In this document: positions 1 through 19,945 of the stretch, piece by piece | Layout: every line of letters starts with the position of its first letter | Position numbering within the stretch: the stretch's first letter is position 1 | NCBI GenBank assembly: GCA_012295275.1 | Contig: CM022673.1 | Coordinates: forward strand, 21,276,413-21,340,412 | Length of the DNA: 64,000 bases | Source: Chrysomallon squamiferum | Taxonomy: Eukaryota; Mollusca; Gastropoda; Neomphalida; Peltospiridae | Direction: 5' to 3' | Position numbers and translations under genes: made by a program | Notes under the pieces: model-generated | Told to the model about the DNA's origin: nothing | The model's database searches: none | The model's input: the letters and a program-made list of their open reading frames with translations, nothing else

Positions 1-395
1 CATTGAAACTGATTATTGCTCTTTATTTTCTTCAAACTGAAATAACTGGTGACTTGCCTTTGCTAATAATCAGCATTTGGACTCTAATTAGTAATTTATT
101 ATTTCATAACATAAAAATGATAAAGAAATAATATTTAATGATTGTACAGATTCTGGAATTAATTTGTTTTGTATTGTTTACTTTTTAATGTTGCTAAAAA
201 TTAAGTACAGCATATATACACACATCTGTATACATCTATGTCTGTCTATATAGATATAGATATATATATATTTTAGATTTTTTCTTCTTTTTTTTTACTT
301 CCAGTAACTGAGTAATCATACAGCTGATCACTTAGTTTATAGTTTCTAAATAAACAGAGAAGATGCTTTTATAATTATCATGTATATTTTAACAG
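1..395 (+). other. intron of MASTL (partial)
   Basis: AT-rich sequence upstream of the first visible MASTL exon, ending in a good acceptor (tttaacag). I see no start codon followed by the expected N-terminal residues, so the first exon must lie before the window. Confidence 0.7.
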
Positions 396-6826
<6,431 letters not shown>

Positions 6827-8382
6827 ACTGTTGATAGAGAAGATACTGAATGAATGCAAGTAAAACATTATGAAGATGTGTTCTGTGAATCTCAAACCAC
6901 ATATCGATAATTAGTCACAAGCCACATTACTAAATTATGTACATTATGGTTGATTTGACATTTGTTGATGAAAAATTTAATTCTTCTAAAAAGTATGTTA
7001 TGTTTGATGATTGTTTCAGAAACTGGGACAATAGATCAATCATTTCATTTAATATTCTTGGTAATATTAATAATAACGATATCTTGAAAGTTAAAGCACT
7101 TATGGGAAAACATTTTTATGAAAACATTATAAAAAATGCATTTTGGTACATTTGTCTGTTTACACTACTGCACAAAATGACTGCTTGTAACTTGTTTTGT
7201 TTAAAAAGACTGTACTTCAGTTTTTTATATTTTCAATTGATGTTGATTTGTCTCACTGCAGTTATAAAAGAATATTTGATACAAGAAAATCACTAAAAAT
7301 CAAGATCAAATTGCAATTAGAAATATTTAAAAAATAATAAATGCATACATTTGTTTTTAAATAATATTCTTACCTAAAAGATTTCCTGCAATAATGTGAT
7401 AGATTTTAATTATTTCAAACCTAATTTTTGTGTAAAATGGGTTTGAGAGGTTGATAAACATTTTGCACCTGCTTCCAGTTTAAGAGTGTTATTTATATAT
7501 TTTGTTTTTGCACAGTAATTAAGAAGTAAGAACTTTTACTTTCTGTACCTGAGGCAAGAATAAATTAACTGAAGATCCTAAGCAACACGAGTAAGTTTTG
7601 ATAATCAAATGTAGAAAATCCATTGGTGATTCTTAAATCTAGAAAAAAAAAAAGTTAAAAAAGACCCATAATGGTTGGTCACTGAAAATGTTGTCCTCAT
7701 TGTTGTGAAAAATACAAATCCTGGGAGAAGGACTCTTGAGTTCATCATTATTTATACTTGACAGTGTTATTGAACGGTGTTATTCATTAGTGTTATTTAT
7801 AACAGTACTTAAGCACCTATCTAATATAAAGCACTGGCCACATCTTTAACAATACCTGATATACAAAAAAATAAAATCAACAACCATGACATTTTCAAAA
7901 CATTGTGATGTATACAAAAATAATTTTAAGACATTGATTAAATTATTAAAATGAAACAAAACTGAATCTAAACCTACATAGAAATGTTTTTAATAAATAT
8001 GTCTCATGGCAGTTACAAAAATGATTGCCAAGTTGTTTAATTTGTTGAAATTATTATTTTATTTTATTTTTTATTTTTATTGGAACTAGTTATTGAATTA
8101 TGAAGTGGAGAACTAATGGTAAAAGGTGAAATATTTTGATGGATATATTTAGAATATTTATCATGCAGCATACCAAAATTAAGTTGTGTTTTGCAGTTAT
8201 TTAGATATGGGAATTAAATAACCCTCCAAAAAACAAAGATATAAAAATATAAATCTCAGTATAATAGGATTATTTGAAGATGACAAATATAATAATAATA
8301 ATCATAAAATGCTTATTTGGAACTTGGTATATACTTTCATTATTGGTTGAAGGATTATATATGAATACTATTTAGTGATATA

Positions 8383-8430
8383 TGCATACATTCATACATA
8401 TATACATACATACATACATACATACATTCA
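8383..8430. repeat. ATAC tetranucleotide microsatellite
   Basis: Imperfect run of tacata/cata units in the MASTL-DNAAF1 intergenic region. Confidence 0.85.
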
Positions 8431-9051
8431 TATATCTGTATACATTATAAACAGTACTAAAAATATGAGCAACAATATTTGTGCAATAAATGTATCAAAG
8501 CTTTTCGTGATATATATCTGGTGACAGATGAATACATATCTTGTATAGCCAATGTAATTTTTATTGTTGGTTAATAAAGAAATACATGATCTGTTTGTTA
8601 TGGTTTTTTGTTAGTTATTCTGCAGAGTATAAAATTGATGGTGTTTTTTTTTTTTTTTTTTGTATTTTATATATATTTTGATGGAATTTAACCTTTATAC
8701 AGCAGAATTATTATGGAAATCCTCCTTGATGGTGTAAGGGAAATAACTCTACTGTTTGCCTATGCAGAAAACATTCTATTTATTGAATGGAATGTGTATA
8801 TGAATTAATACTTTTTCTTATAGTGTTAAATTGGAAAGGAAATTTAAACATCTATGATATTTAATAATTAACAAATTGAAAACCAATTGCTGAATCAAGT
8901 CATGAACAGATGGATGATGGTGAATCTATCAAAAAAAAGAGATTTTCATGACATTAAGGAAACAGTTCCAAATTATTAGCTTTTTCCATTACCTGTCTCA
9001 AATGGAAAATGTTTAATATTTGTAAACACTTGACTAGCAATAATCAATCCA

Positions 9052-9077
9052 GTGTGTGTGTGTGTGTGTGTGTGTGT
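9052..9077. repeat. (TG)n microsatellite
   Basis: Thirteen uninterrupted GT dinucleotides in the MASTL-DNAAF1 intergenic region. Confidence 0.9.
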
Positions 9078-10516
9078 CATGAATTTGAATTATGAAGTTT
9101 ATTTTAAAATTCAGTACAGTGAAAAGAAAAATAATTTATTTTAGGAATGATGGTTTCATTACATATATATACACACACAAACATGCAGACAGACATACAT
9201 AGGTATATTACAAGTAATAAATAAATAGCCACTTTAATAATTTAAAAATAATGAAAGAAATTCAGAAAGAACAATCAACTACAGCAGTTTATTTTAACCA
9301 GTTTTAATGTAAAAGTTTAAAATTCCTTGTATAGTTTTTCATAAAAATTGGAATTTAACAAAACAGAAATGCACTTGAAAATTTATACATATTAATATGT
9401 TACACAGAGTGACAAATTCACATTTCGGACATAAATAAATAAATATAAATATATTTCCACACATACCACAAATTTACAAGCAACCCCACATAGAAATATA
9501 AACAAGCCTTTATTTATTAAAAAAAAACAAAAAAAAAACATTGTGGTGCAGATTCAATTTGCATTGATAAAATTGAAAAAAACACAATTATATCTTATTT
9601 GAAGAATATTTCACGTTTGATGATAAATATTAAAGAATGAGGATCAGATGTAAAAATAATTAAATATAAATATGTTTATCTTTGGTTTATGTAAAGTGTG
9701 CTTAATTGTTAAATGTCTCCAGATTTGAAGAAATATTTTTAAAATAAATCAAAACAGCAAACAAACTTCAGATTCAAATAAACTTAAGTAACTGTAAGCC
9801 ACTTTCTATTTCAAATACTGATGGAATATTTTAAACTGTATACTGAATAAAGGTAATAGATATATAAAAAAAATGGCAGATTGTACTTTTATAATTTTAA
9901 CTAATTTATTTGTCACTTATTTCAAACATCAAATATAAAAAGTGAAGTAGTTTATTCACAAATATTGGAGGAATTTGTTTTACAATTTATATATTTATAT
10001 TCTGCAAAAATACTGATTATGGCAGTTCATAATAATGATAATGAGCAAGACCGTACATTGTAAATATAAAAACAAATACTCTTAAAATTTAACATATGAT
10101 GCACCAATCACATCCCTTAACAAAATGACAGTAAATACTAATGAGACAGTTCTCATATAGCAATTCAAAAATAAAAATAAAATAAATTATAAAACCCCAC
10201 AACATACATGATACTGTAAATTAAGGAACTGAACATTTTTCTTTGGTTAAATTTAACTTTTTATCTTCCAAGAATCTATACTATTTGCAGTTTTGTGTGA
10301 TTGGCATTTTATTTATTTTTCCATTTGTTTAAATAAATTTAAATTGTAGCCCATAACTACAACTTAACAAACATAAATTAAGTTTAGTTTGTTTACATTT
10401 AAATCCAGATCTTCAAAAATCTTTTGAGTAATTTATTTTTCTATGAATTAAATTCATTTTAGTCCACCTCTCCCTCCAGTTCTTCAAAGATATTACCAGT
10501 AATGTTTTGTTTTACT

Positions 10517-13500
10517 TCAGTCCAACTCTTCAAAGAAACTTTCATTAACTTTATATTTGTTTTCTTTCTCCTTATCACTCTCTGTCTTCTCTGCCTCTAA
10601 CTCCTCAACAGCAGCTGTCACTTTGATCTCTCCAGTCTTGTGTATGTCACTAGAAAACATCTTTTGCACATTCTCAAGCAGTTCGATGGATTCTTTGTGA
10701 GCTGCAGATTTTGTCTCTGATATGGATGTGTATTCTGGTGCTATCTGTGGTTGGATTGAATCTAGATTGATGACAGAGTCAGAGTCTGAAATGTGAGGTT
10801 TACTCTCTTCTCCTGGTTTGTATTCCTCTATGAGAATCCTGCCAGTGTTCTTTGACAGATGTGTGAGAAAAGTGTCTTCTTCTTCTTCTTCTTCCTTCTT
10901 ATCTTCATCATCTTCCAGGAAATCTTCATCATCATCTAAAACTTCAATCTTTGGCTGGTAAATCTAAAACATTATGTATGACCAATGATTGTATTAAAAT
11001 AGGTTTCTGAAGATGTATTAAAAAGAGTTCAGATTATCAGAATAAATTCAAAATACCAACATTAATTTTATCATTACAATTTCAAATTGACATTTTAATT
11101 GTATTTTTATAAAAAAATCTCATAAAAATTCTGGTACCTATTATAAAGAGATAAGTTATTTACAAACTAGCAGAAATATTTCTTACTTTCCTTTCACTTG
11201 CTTTTGAAATAATAATGTCTTCCTCAACATCAACATCTTCCAAATCAGGAACACCCTGCAAAGTAAATGTTTTCAAAATACAGACATCTCAGAAAATACA
11301 AATAGAATAGCATGCAAATTTGTTAGTGTTTTTGTTAAGGAGAGATTCAATTCATAATGTATGTAGACCCATACATTTTAAATTTAAAAACATTTATGTT
11401 AAACAACTACTTTCAATTTTAAAAATTTTAAAATGAATAATAATATTTTTTCTTTTAAATGTGAACCTAAAAGTGAATTCAAGATTTTCACTAAATATAA
11501 AAAGTAATAAACTCACTTCAAAGTCATCATTGTTAGAATTCAATTCCTCATCTAAAACAAAAACATAAAGAATGTGATAAATCAATTTGGAGAAAAAATA
11601 TCCATCTTAGCACGACTAATACAAATTTAATAAACAAACTATTTAAAAAGTGGAAATATTAAAGATTTTGAAAAACATATTCCAAGTGTAAGTAAACAAT
11701 GAAAACATTATTTTACTTACTTGCATCTGTGATGAATATTCGTGTGCCTGAACTGCTAGAAGAGGATTCTGAAACAAAAGATACAAATGCTAAACACAGG
11801 AATGTTTAATGGGAGCAGCTGCCCCTTCCACTGGTAATTACTGCCCATCAAACAGTTACTGCCACTACCAGGACATGTATACTTCTTTCAGAATTTTATT
11901 TCACTGATTGCGACAAACATCAGAATTGTTAAGAAACTTTCATTCTCATAAATCCAGTATATTCCCATGGTTTATATACATATATATATCTACACAAGTA
12001 CATAATTGTTTTGCAATAGTTTGTATTTGTGTGTGTGTGTGTGTGTATTTGTATTTGTCTGTATGCATTTATACGTATGTGATATGTGTGTAATTCAGAA
12101 TAGTTCAAGCTATCATTTATTGCAGTTTTATTTAACAACTTTCTATTTCATTTACTATTTATTTTAGAATTAGCTGTGAGAAAAACTACAAAGAAATGTT
12201 CTTGCACCTCCAACTTTTTATTTTATGTTTTTAAGAAAAGGCATTGTGCATAACTGAATGTAAATATGACAATTTCTCAGCAACAATTTCTTACTTGGTT
12301 TTGAGAAAATTCCTTCACTGTTTTCTTGTTTCTGCACAGTAACAATTTCTTCATCTGCATTTTCATCTGTTGTTTCATCAGTTTCACCTTTCACCTCCTT
12401 GTCATCAGACTGACCCTACATCATTAAAAAGATATCAGAAAATGTAATATTAATTATGTACAAAATAATCTGATTAAGAATACCTTCAGTTTGTAAATAT
12501 TTATATACATTTAATCATGTCAAGAATATATAAAATATTAAATAGAATATTTTCAGTTTGTTGGTATTTAACTATTTTTTATTTAGTCATGTACATAAGA
12601 TATAACAAATGATTTACAATACCTTTAGTTTGTAAGTACCAGTCAACCAGTCCACTGATTCAGGATCAACTTCGACTTTTTCTGTGATTCCTTTCTGGGC
12701 ATTTTCTTCATTTATTTCATTTTCTATCCGGTGACATTCATTGCGTTTCCGTATCTCGAGAAGAGCTAACATTAATAAAATGTAAATTAAAATTAGCAGT
12801 CCATAATTATACACTGCATTCTTTAACATTCTGTTTCACAACTGCAACAGTCCACATGTATGTATAATTCAGTACATTCAGTATAAAATAAGAGTATCTA
12901 AATAATCATATTATTAATTAAAATGCTTTCTGACATTACAACTGCCAGTCTAAAATTCTTTAATTCTGTAAAGAATAATAACAGCCAGGAGATAAAAATT
13001 TCCAAATAATGATGCAACGTTCTTTCAGTTTATCATTTCTGTTAACATTTATTAATCACAATTCCTAAAATTTAATATTCAATAAACATAACACATCTAG
13101 TCTTTAAACCAATTTATGTATAGTTATTGTATTTATGTAACATCAAACCTGTATTCATAAAGACATGGAAAAACTGATTATACAAGTAGATGTTTGTTAT
13201 TTTCAAACTAACCATCAACACTAGCTTGAATTTTCCTTCTTTCTTGATCAACCCACTTTTGTCTCTCTTCTTTTTCAGCATCCAAACCTCCTCGAGCCCT
13301 TCAATTTTATATTTATAAAGTTTGTTTACAACATAACATTATATTTATTACGTTTACAGATCATGACCTGAACAGTAAGAGACATATTAAGGACACAGAC
13401 AACTCATACTAAAAATTTCATAATCTACTCTGTTTGAATGAACTTCTTTGAAATTATAAATTACCAAAAACTGTAACTATTACAATAAAATTAATTAAAT

Positions 13501-16500
13501 AGTATGTTTTCTTAAAGAATGTGTCATTTCACCAACATAGATTAAATAATTTTAAAAACTGACAGATAAATGTTGAAACAGAAGGGACACACTGACTAAC
13601 AAAAAAAATAGTACATATTATTCCCAGTGCATTCACAATACAATACAAATGAGAAAAACAAAGTATGTTCATAATTAAATTACTGAGTGAAAAACTGATA
13701 CGAACAGTCTAATATATTAAGATTATTTTACCATGCTTCAGCACAAGCTCTGTCTTTAGGAAATATTGGTCGGTCATCAAGATGCTGAAGATGTTTCTAT
13801 GAAATAACAATACAATTTCATTAAATATCTCAGCCAAATTATTCAGAAATAATTGGTCGCATCTGTTTTTAACTTTAAAAAAGAAATGCATTGGCTTTTA
13901 TTTAAAAATAGGATGAATGCAAATGGTTTTACGAAATAGATGTTTAATTTTCAGTTTGGTTTTAAAACAAATGCTTATTAATATTTTAAAATTTATTATA
14001 CATGTATCATGAGATACAAGATTACTGAAGAGCTATAAAAAATATAATAGACAATTTCATACTGAAAGATTCTTATTCAATCAGTATGTGTGTGTATGTG
14101 TGTGTATATATATATATATATATATTTATATTTACCAGTCTCACTGTGATTGTTTTCCTGTAATTCTTTATCTCCTTAATCACTGGATTACCCATCAAGT
14201 TCAACACTCTCTGAAAAATAACACACACACATTATTACACACACACACACACACACGTGTATAAAATTATTCTCAGAATTTATGAATTAGTTATCTCTCT
14301 ATCTGATTCACAAGAAAAGAAAAAAGATACTGTTAAATGAAGCTATAGCTAATCTTTTTTTAAATCAGTAATTATTATAATTATATAGATAAGAAAATCA
14401 AAAAGAATAAAAATTTAAATAATAAATAAATAAATAATAGTAAATTACCGACCAAAAATACTGAAAACCATTAATATGTTAAATGTCTCAGTATATGGTC
14501 TGAATATCTTGATTACAAAATCTAGTCTGTTACAAAATTACTAAAACAAAAGTTAGATTTAAAAAAAAATTAAAGTCCATACCAAATCTGGAATCTTCTC
14601 CAAAACATCAAGAATTTTTGGATCATTAATTTTGTTGTGGGAGATATCAACGATTCCAAGATTTGGACAGTTTTCAAGTTCTTCTATATCTGATGCTGTT
14701 TGCAGTCTGTTGTGACTAATCAAGAGTGTATGAAGAGTAGGAACACAAGCTGTTTAAAGTAAAGTGAAATGGAGTAAACAAAATTATCTGTTAAACACCT
14801 GATAAAAAATTTCAGATGAGACACTAAAAAAAAATAGTATTCCATCTGTTTGTAAATAATCTTAACAACATCCAAATATGTTTACACAATAGTTTTTATT
14901 CTTAGTAATTTTTATTTGCCTAATTACGGTAATATAACATTTTTTATTATTTATATATTTATTTATTATATAATTATAACCAATAATAATTTACATTTTA
15001 TATTCCATACCTTTATTTTATATGTAGTAAATACATGTGTCCTACATCATTATACATACATACATTACAGATTGTCAAGAAACACCAAATTTTGATAATA
15101 TTTAATACTGATTTAAAACATTTTGAACAAAATAAATGAGTTGTTTTAAGACAATGATGACAAATTCTCATACAATAAGGAGATAACTAAATGAGTATCT
15201 TACCAAGATTTGTTATCTTTTTAATGTGATTGTTACTGACATTGAGAGTGTCAAGTTTCTCAAGCGGTTCCAGATTTTCAATGTTATCAATGAGGTTCTG
15301 CTGCAGGTACAGGCATCGCAATTCTTTCTGGTGATCCAAATTCTCAATCTTTGATATTCCATTACATTCCAGCCACAGACATTTTAAACCTGTGTACTCT
15401 TCAAGATTATCAATCTGATAGATTCCTGAAAGTTAAAAAATAAATAAATGAAAATACAATTTTGTTTTGTTTCAGAACAAAGCTATAAGGTCATGAGATT
15501 AAACTTGAAAAATTAAACAGAAAATATATGTACGGTCTAAATTGTTAATAAATTCTTTTATTACCAGTTTAATTTAATGAAAGGAACATTAATTCTTATT
15601 TTATATCTTACATTTTTTTTATTTAAATATATATATAAATGCATATTAATATTATGATCTTTCTTCTTTTTTTGGAATTTATTTATTTTTATTTTTATTT
15701 ATTTTTTGTTTTATTATTGTTGTTGTTAATTACAATGACGTAAGTCATACCTTTATAGTGTAAATACAAGACATCATTGAGAGCTGGAGTTTGATACAGT
15801 TTCAATGCTTTGCAATGATCCTTCAGAAACTTTTTAGTCAAAATGCTGAAAAAAAGAGAGTGAATAAAGCCTTTATGTTAACCTTCATATAAATACCAAC
15901 CAATTTTTTAATTTTTATTTGTTTTTTGTTTCTTTAAATTATGTGTTATCTTAGTAATAACAAAATTATTTTTTTCAATTTTTTTTAAACTTTGTTTTTA
16001 TATTTTATATTTTTTCATTATTAAAACCATTAATTATCAGTTCATTAGGTGAGATTTTTATCTTATTTTGTTGTGTTTTGTTATTTATTATTAACCTAAG
16101 ACTTAAAACTTGGAAATTTATATAAACATTAGTTTATACATTCAGTCATCAAAAAAAATCTGATTGATCAGATGTTTTTTTTTTTTTTTTTTTTTTTTTA
16201 TTATTATTCTGCGTCACTGGATTCAAATTTATGTTCACATACTCACCTAGGACATTTTTTATCTTCATTTTTTTCTGCATTGTCACCTTCACCTGATTTT
16301 GTTTTTGTTGTCTCAACTTTAAAAAAAAAAAAATAATAATTATTGAGAGCATTTGTAATGAAAACGGTATAAAATTTTATTATAAATTTTATTATTAATG
16401 ATCATATGACTGAAAACATTAAAGGTTCATAACCTTTAATGTTTTCAGTTATATGAAAGAAAAAATAAATTAATTAAATTATGTCTCAAATAATATGTTT

Positions 16501-16639
16501 ACATTTTAAGTCAGTATTGTATACCTTTTGTGGGTTTTGATTCATCTTCCTGTACTGTTACAATCTCAATTTTCTTTTCCTCATGAACAGTATCAGGTTT
16601 GATGGATACTTCAGTTTCTATCTCCATAATTGATGGCAT
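10517..16639 (-). CDS. DNAAF1: Dynein axonemal assembly factor 1 (LRRC50), complete, 14 exons
   Basis: Cytoplasmic factor required to preassemble axonemal dynein arms in ciliated cells. Exons, 5' to 3' on the minus strand: 16525-16639, 16247-16316, 15751-15845, 15204-15425, 14583-14749, 14136-14210, 13732-13796, 13213-13298, 12623-12765, 12295-12415, 11721-11768, 11517-11551, 11187-11255, 10517-10963 (TGA). Phases close to 585 residues. The start MPSIMEIE opens exon 1; a second ATG four codons on is possible. Diagnostic parts: [14 protein letters not shown] before the repeats; six leucine-rich repeats at about residues 95-235 (for example [17 protein letters not shown] and [17 protein letters not shown]); [11 protein letters not shown] and [20 protein letters not shown] forming the LRR cap. 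A charged helix (EKEERQKW) follows, then a long acidic tail with a Glu run. The human protein is longer (about 725 residues) because its tail has extra repeats. The gene is divergent from PPD and convergent with MASTL. Confidence 0.95.
14085..14257. repeat. TG/TA and AC microsatellites flanking DNAAF1 exon 6
   Basis: A TG-then-TA run at about 14085-14126 and an AC run at about 14220-14256 bracket the 75-bp exon 14136-14210. The first lies only about 10 bp beyond that exon's donor site. Confidence 0.8.
16175..16199. repeat. poly-T tract in DNAAF1 intron 2
   Basis: A run of 25 T on the plus strand (poly-A in the transcript), downstream of DNAAF1 exon 2. It produces artefactual poly-lysine reading frames. 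Confidence 0.9.
16402..16456. repeat. 55-nt near-perfect inverted repeat in DNAAF1 intron 1
   Basis: The left arm 16402-16427 and right arm 16431-16456 are reverse complements over 26 bases with a single mismatch (C/T, a G-U pair in RNA). The spacer is three bases (CAT). It lies between DNAAF1 exons 1 and 2 and would fold into a long hairpin in the pre-mRNA. Confidence 0.95.
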
Positions 16640-17612
16640 TATGATAATATATCTTCAATTAGTTTCTTTTCTTCCTGTGACTTTAAAATTAAAAGATAAT
16701 ACGTATTATTGTTGAATTATTAGTATTTTGATTTAATCGTTTTGTTTTTAGAAAACTAAAATTCAAATAACAGAAACTGGTAATAAACAATGAGCAAAGA
16801 ATTACTCATTTAATGTAATCATATTTTAACTGGATATAACTTTACAGTATTAGACTGAACTACTACGGTTAATGACAAATGGTACAAAATAATTAAAGAG
16901 GTCATTAGACAGAAAATATTGTAGTTAACGCAAACTTTAAAATTTCTATATACAGTTTACCTTGGACGCAAGCGAGTTGTTTTCTTAAATTGGTTTTCAC
17001 AATAATAAATTATGTCAATACCATACTGTTATTACAAAACAGCTTTCGTAGCAACCAGCATTCCTAAACTGAATGATTTCGATGGTTACGCTAAACCTTA
17101 TTATTCTCGGAAAATATATAACCAACAACCAGTGAACAGTCCATTGGGAATCGCGTACCCTCATTTTGCTGTTACGCTGTACTCGTTAAACTGTCAGATC
17201 GATAAGTACGAAAAGATATCCATTATTTTTACATCAACAGACAGAATTTTCTTAAAACGTTTTGTCGTTTTTTCAAGTTTCTGCTACTACAGGCTATGCT
17301 GTATCATTTTTAACAAACTCTGAAACTAGTCGAAAAATTGCCCTTTGCGCATTTCCTGGAGTGTTTCCTCGATAATAATGGAACTTATTTTAAAATAGAA
17401 ACATTTACTTATGAAAGAATTACTTCGCTGTCTTTAAATCCATTATTTATTAATGTGTAAAGATAATGAAATATTGTATATTTATATTATTTTAAAGTGG
17501 ATTAAAGTAACTGCTTGGCTGATTCATCCACTGAACACGCTTGATATCGTAATTCACAAAATAACGTTCGCTTTCTAAACGAAAGACATTCAGCATTACC
17601 AATAATAATCAT

Positions 17613-17642
17613 GACACACACACACACACAGGAATATACATG

Positions 17643-17678
<36 letters not shown>

Positions 17679-17690
17679 TACATACACATA
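17613..17690. repeat. compound (AC)n / (TA)n / (AC)n microsatellite
   Basis: AC run, short gap, TA run, then another AC run ending in cataca units. Located between DNAAF1 and PPD. Confidence 0.9.
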
Positions 17691-18297
17691 ATCTGCTGAA
17701 AGGTTTCTTTTGTTAGAAGTTAAAATGAAAGAAAGCAGTATTTAGTTATGGGAAATTGAAATACACTATTTTATGTATGTGCGGAGGTAACGATTTATGG
17801 GGCTCTGACTGATAAAATATTATCTCAAAAATATGAACTGTGTTGCCATGCATATGTGACAGTGCAATGAGAAAGACCACAGTCATTGAACTTGGGGGCT
17901 TATCGGTTGTTACTGATAGCGATTCGGACTTGGTTATCTTGGAAATTTCTCACAAAATAATATTTTTATAACTGTTAATATAAAATGATATTTTAATGAT
18001 GTGACTCAAAGATGATTACAAACCTTGACAAGAATAATTCAGTGAGGTTTGCATTAACTTCAGTCATCCACAATATTTCGTGGTTTTTCTGTTGTTTTTT
18101 ACTGAGTTTTTTTAAATATTTGGCATATGTTTCGAAATAGCTGTTGTAATTTTATAATAAAATATGTCAACAAAATGTGAAGCCGGTCCTGATAAATATT
18201 ATATTATGACTGGCAGACATGTTGTGGGGGGTGTCGGACGAGTAAATCACTGCGAAGTTGCCATTCTCTACAATCGCAAAAAATATTTTCCTAAATG

Positions 18298-18299
<2 letters not shown>

Positions 18300-18361
<62 letters not shown>
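18300..18361. repeat. (TA)n microsatellite, about 31 units
   Basis: An uninterrupted AT dinucleotide run of about 62 bases. It extends two spurious reading frames as Ile-Tyr repeats on both strands. Confidence 0.95.
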
Positions 18362-18364
<3 letters not shown>

Positions 18365-18967
18365 CGCTAGATAAATGAAACAATAATTTGGAAGTGTAAT
18401 ATAAATAAATGTATTAAGGCTATTTATTTCTGTCACAAAAGCTACGCATTAAATTAATTGCAGGGTCTTCATTATTGTAGTTTTGATTTGATTCAAAAAC
18501 GGAGAATAATTTTAAAGGATGCTGATATCGTCTGCAAAACAATTTTAACACTGATGTTGGAGGGGGGAAATAACAACAAACAAACGTGAAGGTTTGAAAT
18601 TCTCATTTTCCAATTGATGGAACGGCCAGTGTAAACATCGCTTGCCTTTTATGGTAAAATAGCAATATGTACATAAAATCTTCACACCATAAAAAGTTGT
18701 ATACGCAGCATCCGTATCACAAAACTATTTTTCCAACCTATACAAGGGTCTGTGTCAAATAACAAAAAAAAAAAAAAAAAACACGTCGGAAAACTGCGTC
18801 AGGTACATTGCACCTAGCATCTTAAAACTTCCCGGACTCGAACGACTTAAATATGTAGATCCATTAACAGCTTTTACAATGTCCAGATAAATGTTTTCAG
18901 GAATATTCTAGGTGTCACTAGTAATTATCAAACAAAAAACAACAATTGGTACTGTTTTTAGTTCCCA

Positions 18968-18969
<2 letters not shown>

Positions 18970-19001
<32 letters not shown>
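18970..19001. repeat. (ATT)n microsatellite
   Basis: About ten ATT units in the DNAAF1/PPD intergenic region. Confidence 0.9.
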
Positions 19002-19945
19002 CGTTTTTATTTTTTTATTTTTGAAATTGCCGCCATGATAGCTTGTCACATATTTTCTAACACTGCAGTAATATTTTAGGAAATTGTGTCAGGCAGAATA
19101 ATTTTAAATAATGTTAGCAAATGTATTATTTTTATTTTAGTTAATTATCAAGTACGACTATTATATTAATTTATATTTCTTGAAGTAATAATAACAGACG
19201 AATTCGAAAGATAAATTTTGCGTAAAAGGACATTCTCGAAGGCCGGTATTTTCAATAATTGCAAATCGTGACGTGTCTCGGTCTTAAAAGCTACGTTGCA
19301 TCTTACAAAAGCCACAAAAACGGATACGGCTTTACGGAGAAAGGATTTGTAGCAGACGCAGCACAAAGTTTCTACTTGACTACACAACATACACAGTAGG
19401 AAGTATTTTCGAATTTTTATTTTATTTGGTTTCTGTTGCTGAAAATTTCCGTATCAGCATATTGGCTATTGTTAGCAAGGTCAAATTAAAGGGACTAGTA
19501 TAGTGTTCCTACCGAAACTTATTTTTTTTAAAACTAAATTAGAATTTTCAAATACAATAGCGTGTAAATGTGACATTTTTGCTTTTGGTATTACGATAGT
19601 ATTTTCACCAGTATGCATTCGTTTAATTATGAATTTTCATACTCTGTTTTATTTCAAATTATTCTGTCTGTCAATATAAAATTAAACAAAAAACAACAAA
19701 TGTCACAATTATTTTGTTTAAAAAAAGTGATAATCTTGAGAATAACACTTAAAGCAAATTAAACTGTATGAATACAGTTAATATTAATAAATTCTTAAAT
19801 ATTTTAATTATTATTATTTATTTGAATACTGGTACAAAATACAGGATATAAATTTCTTTTAGCAAAATTAGTGAAATAATACTGATTTAAAACCTATCCC
19901 AGAATATTATTGTAAAAAAGTAAATTACATTTTTTGCATTTTCAG

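Larger units (their letters stand above)
6827..10516. other. intergenic region between convergent MASTL and DNAAF1 (3' UTRs)
   Basis: No supported gene. The first part is probably MASTL 3' UTR; candidate AATAAA signals lie at 7336-7341 and 7559-7564. A 119-codon ORF at 6937-7296 is AT-rich with no recognisable domain. The right end is DNAAF1 3' UTR, read on the minus strand. Simple repeats at 8383-8430 (ATAC) and 9052-9077 (TG). Confidence 0.6.
16640..19945. other. divergent intergenic region DNAAF1 / PPD
   Basis: Must hold the DNAAF1 promoter and first non-coding sequence (left) and the PPD promoter and 5' UTR exon(s) (right). ORFs at 17012-17323 and 18164-18361 show no family resemblance. 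Segments around 17700-18700 and 19190-19400 are less AT-rich and contain CpGs. A CRE-like TGACGTG lies at 19269-19275. The PPD start codon follows a strong acceptor at 19945, so a 5' non-coding exon is expected here. I cannot place it. Confidence 0.5.

Noticed and set aside
6937-7296. 119-codon plus-strand ORF after MASTL
   Set aside because: AT-rich sequence rich in Phe/Ile/Asn/Leu in the likely MASTL 3' UTR; no domain, and no splice context joining it to MASTL.
16402-16456. microRNA precursor reading of the DNAAF1 intronic palindrome
   Set aside because: A 3-base loop and fully paired arms do not fit a typical pre-miRNA hairpin.
17041-17110. RFX X-box for DNAAF1 (gtagcaacc and ggttacgctaaacc words)
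   Set aside because: Only half-sites match; spacing and second half do not fit the X-box consensus well enough to annotate.
17012-17323. 103-codon plus-strand ORF upstream of PPD
   Set aside because: No family resemblance, no repeat of conserved motifs, and not in phase with any PPD exon.
18164-18361. ORF starting MSTKCEAGPDKYYIMTGRHV, possible first exon
   Set aside because: The first about 45 residues look less biased than background and a donor-like gtaata follows, but joining it to the PPD exon at 19946 gives a stop, and no other partner exon is visible. The rest is a TA microsatellite.
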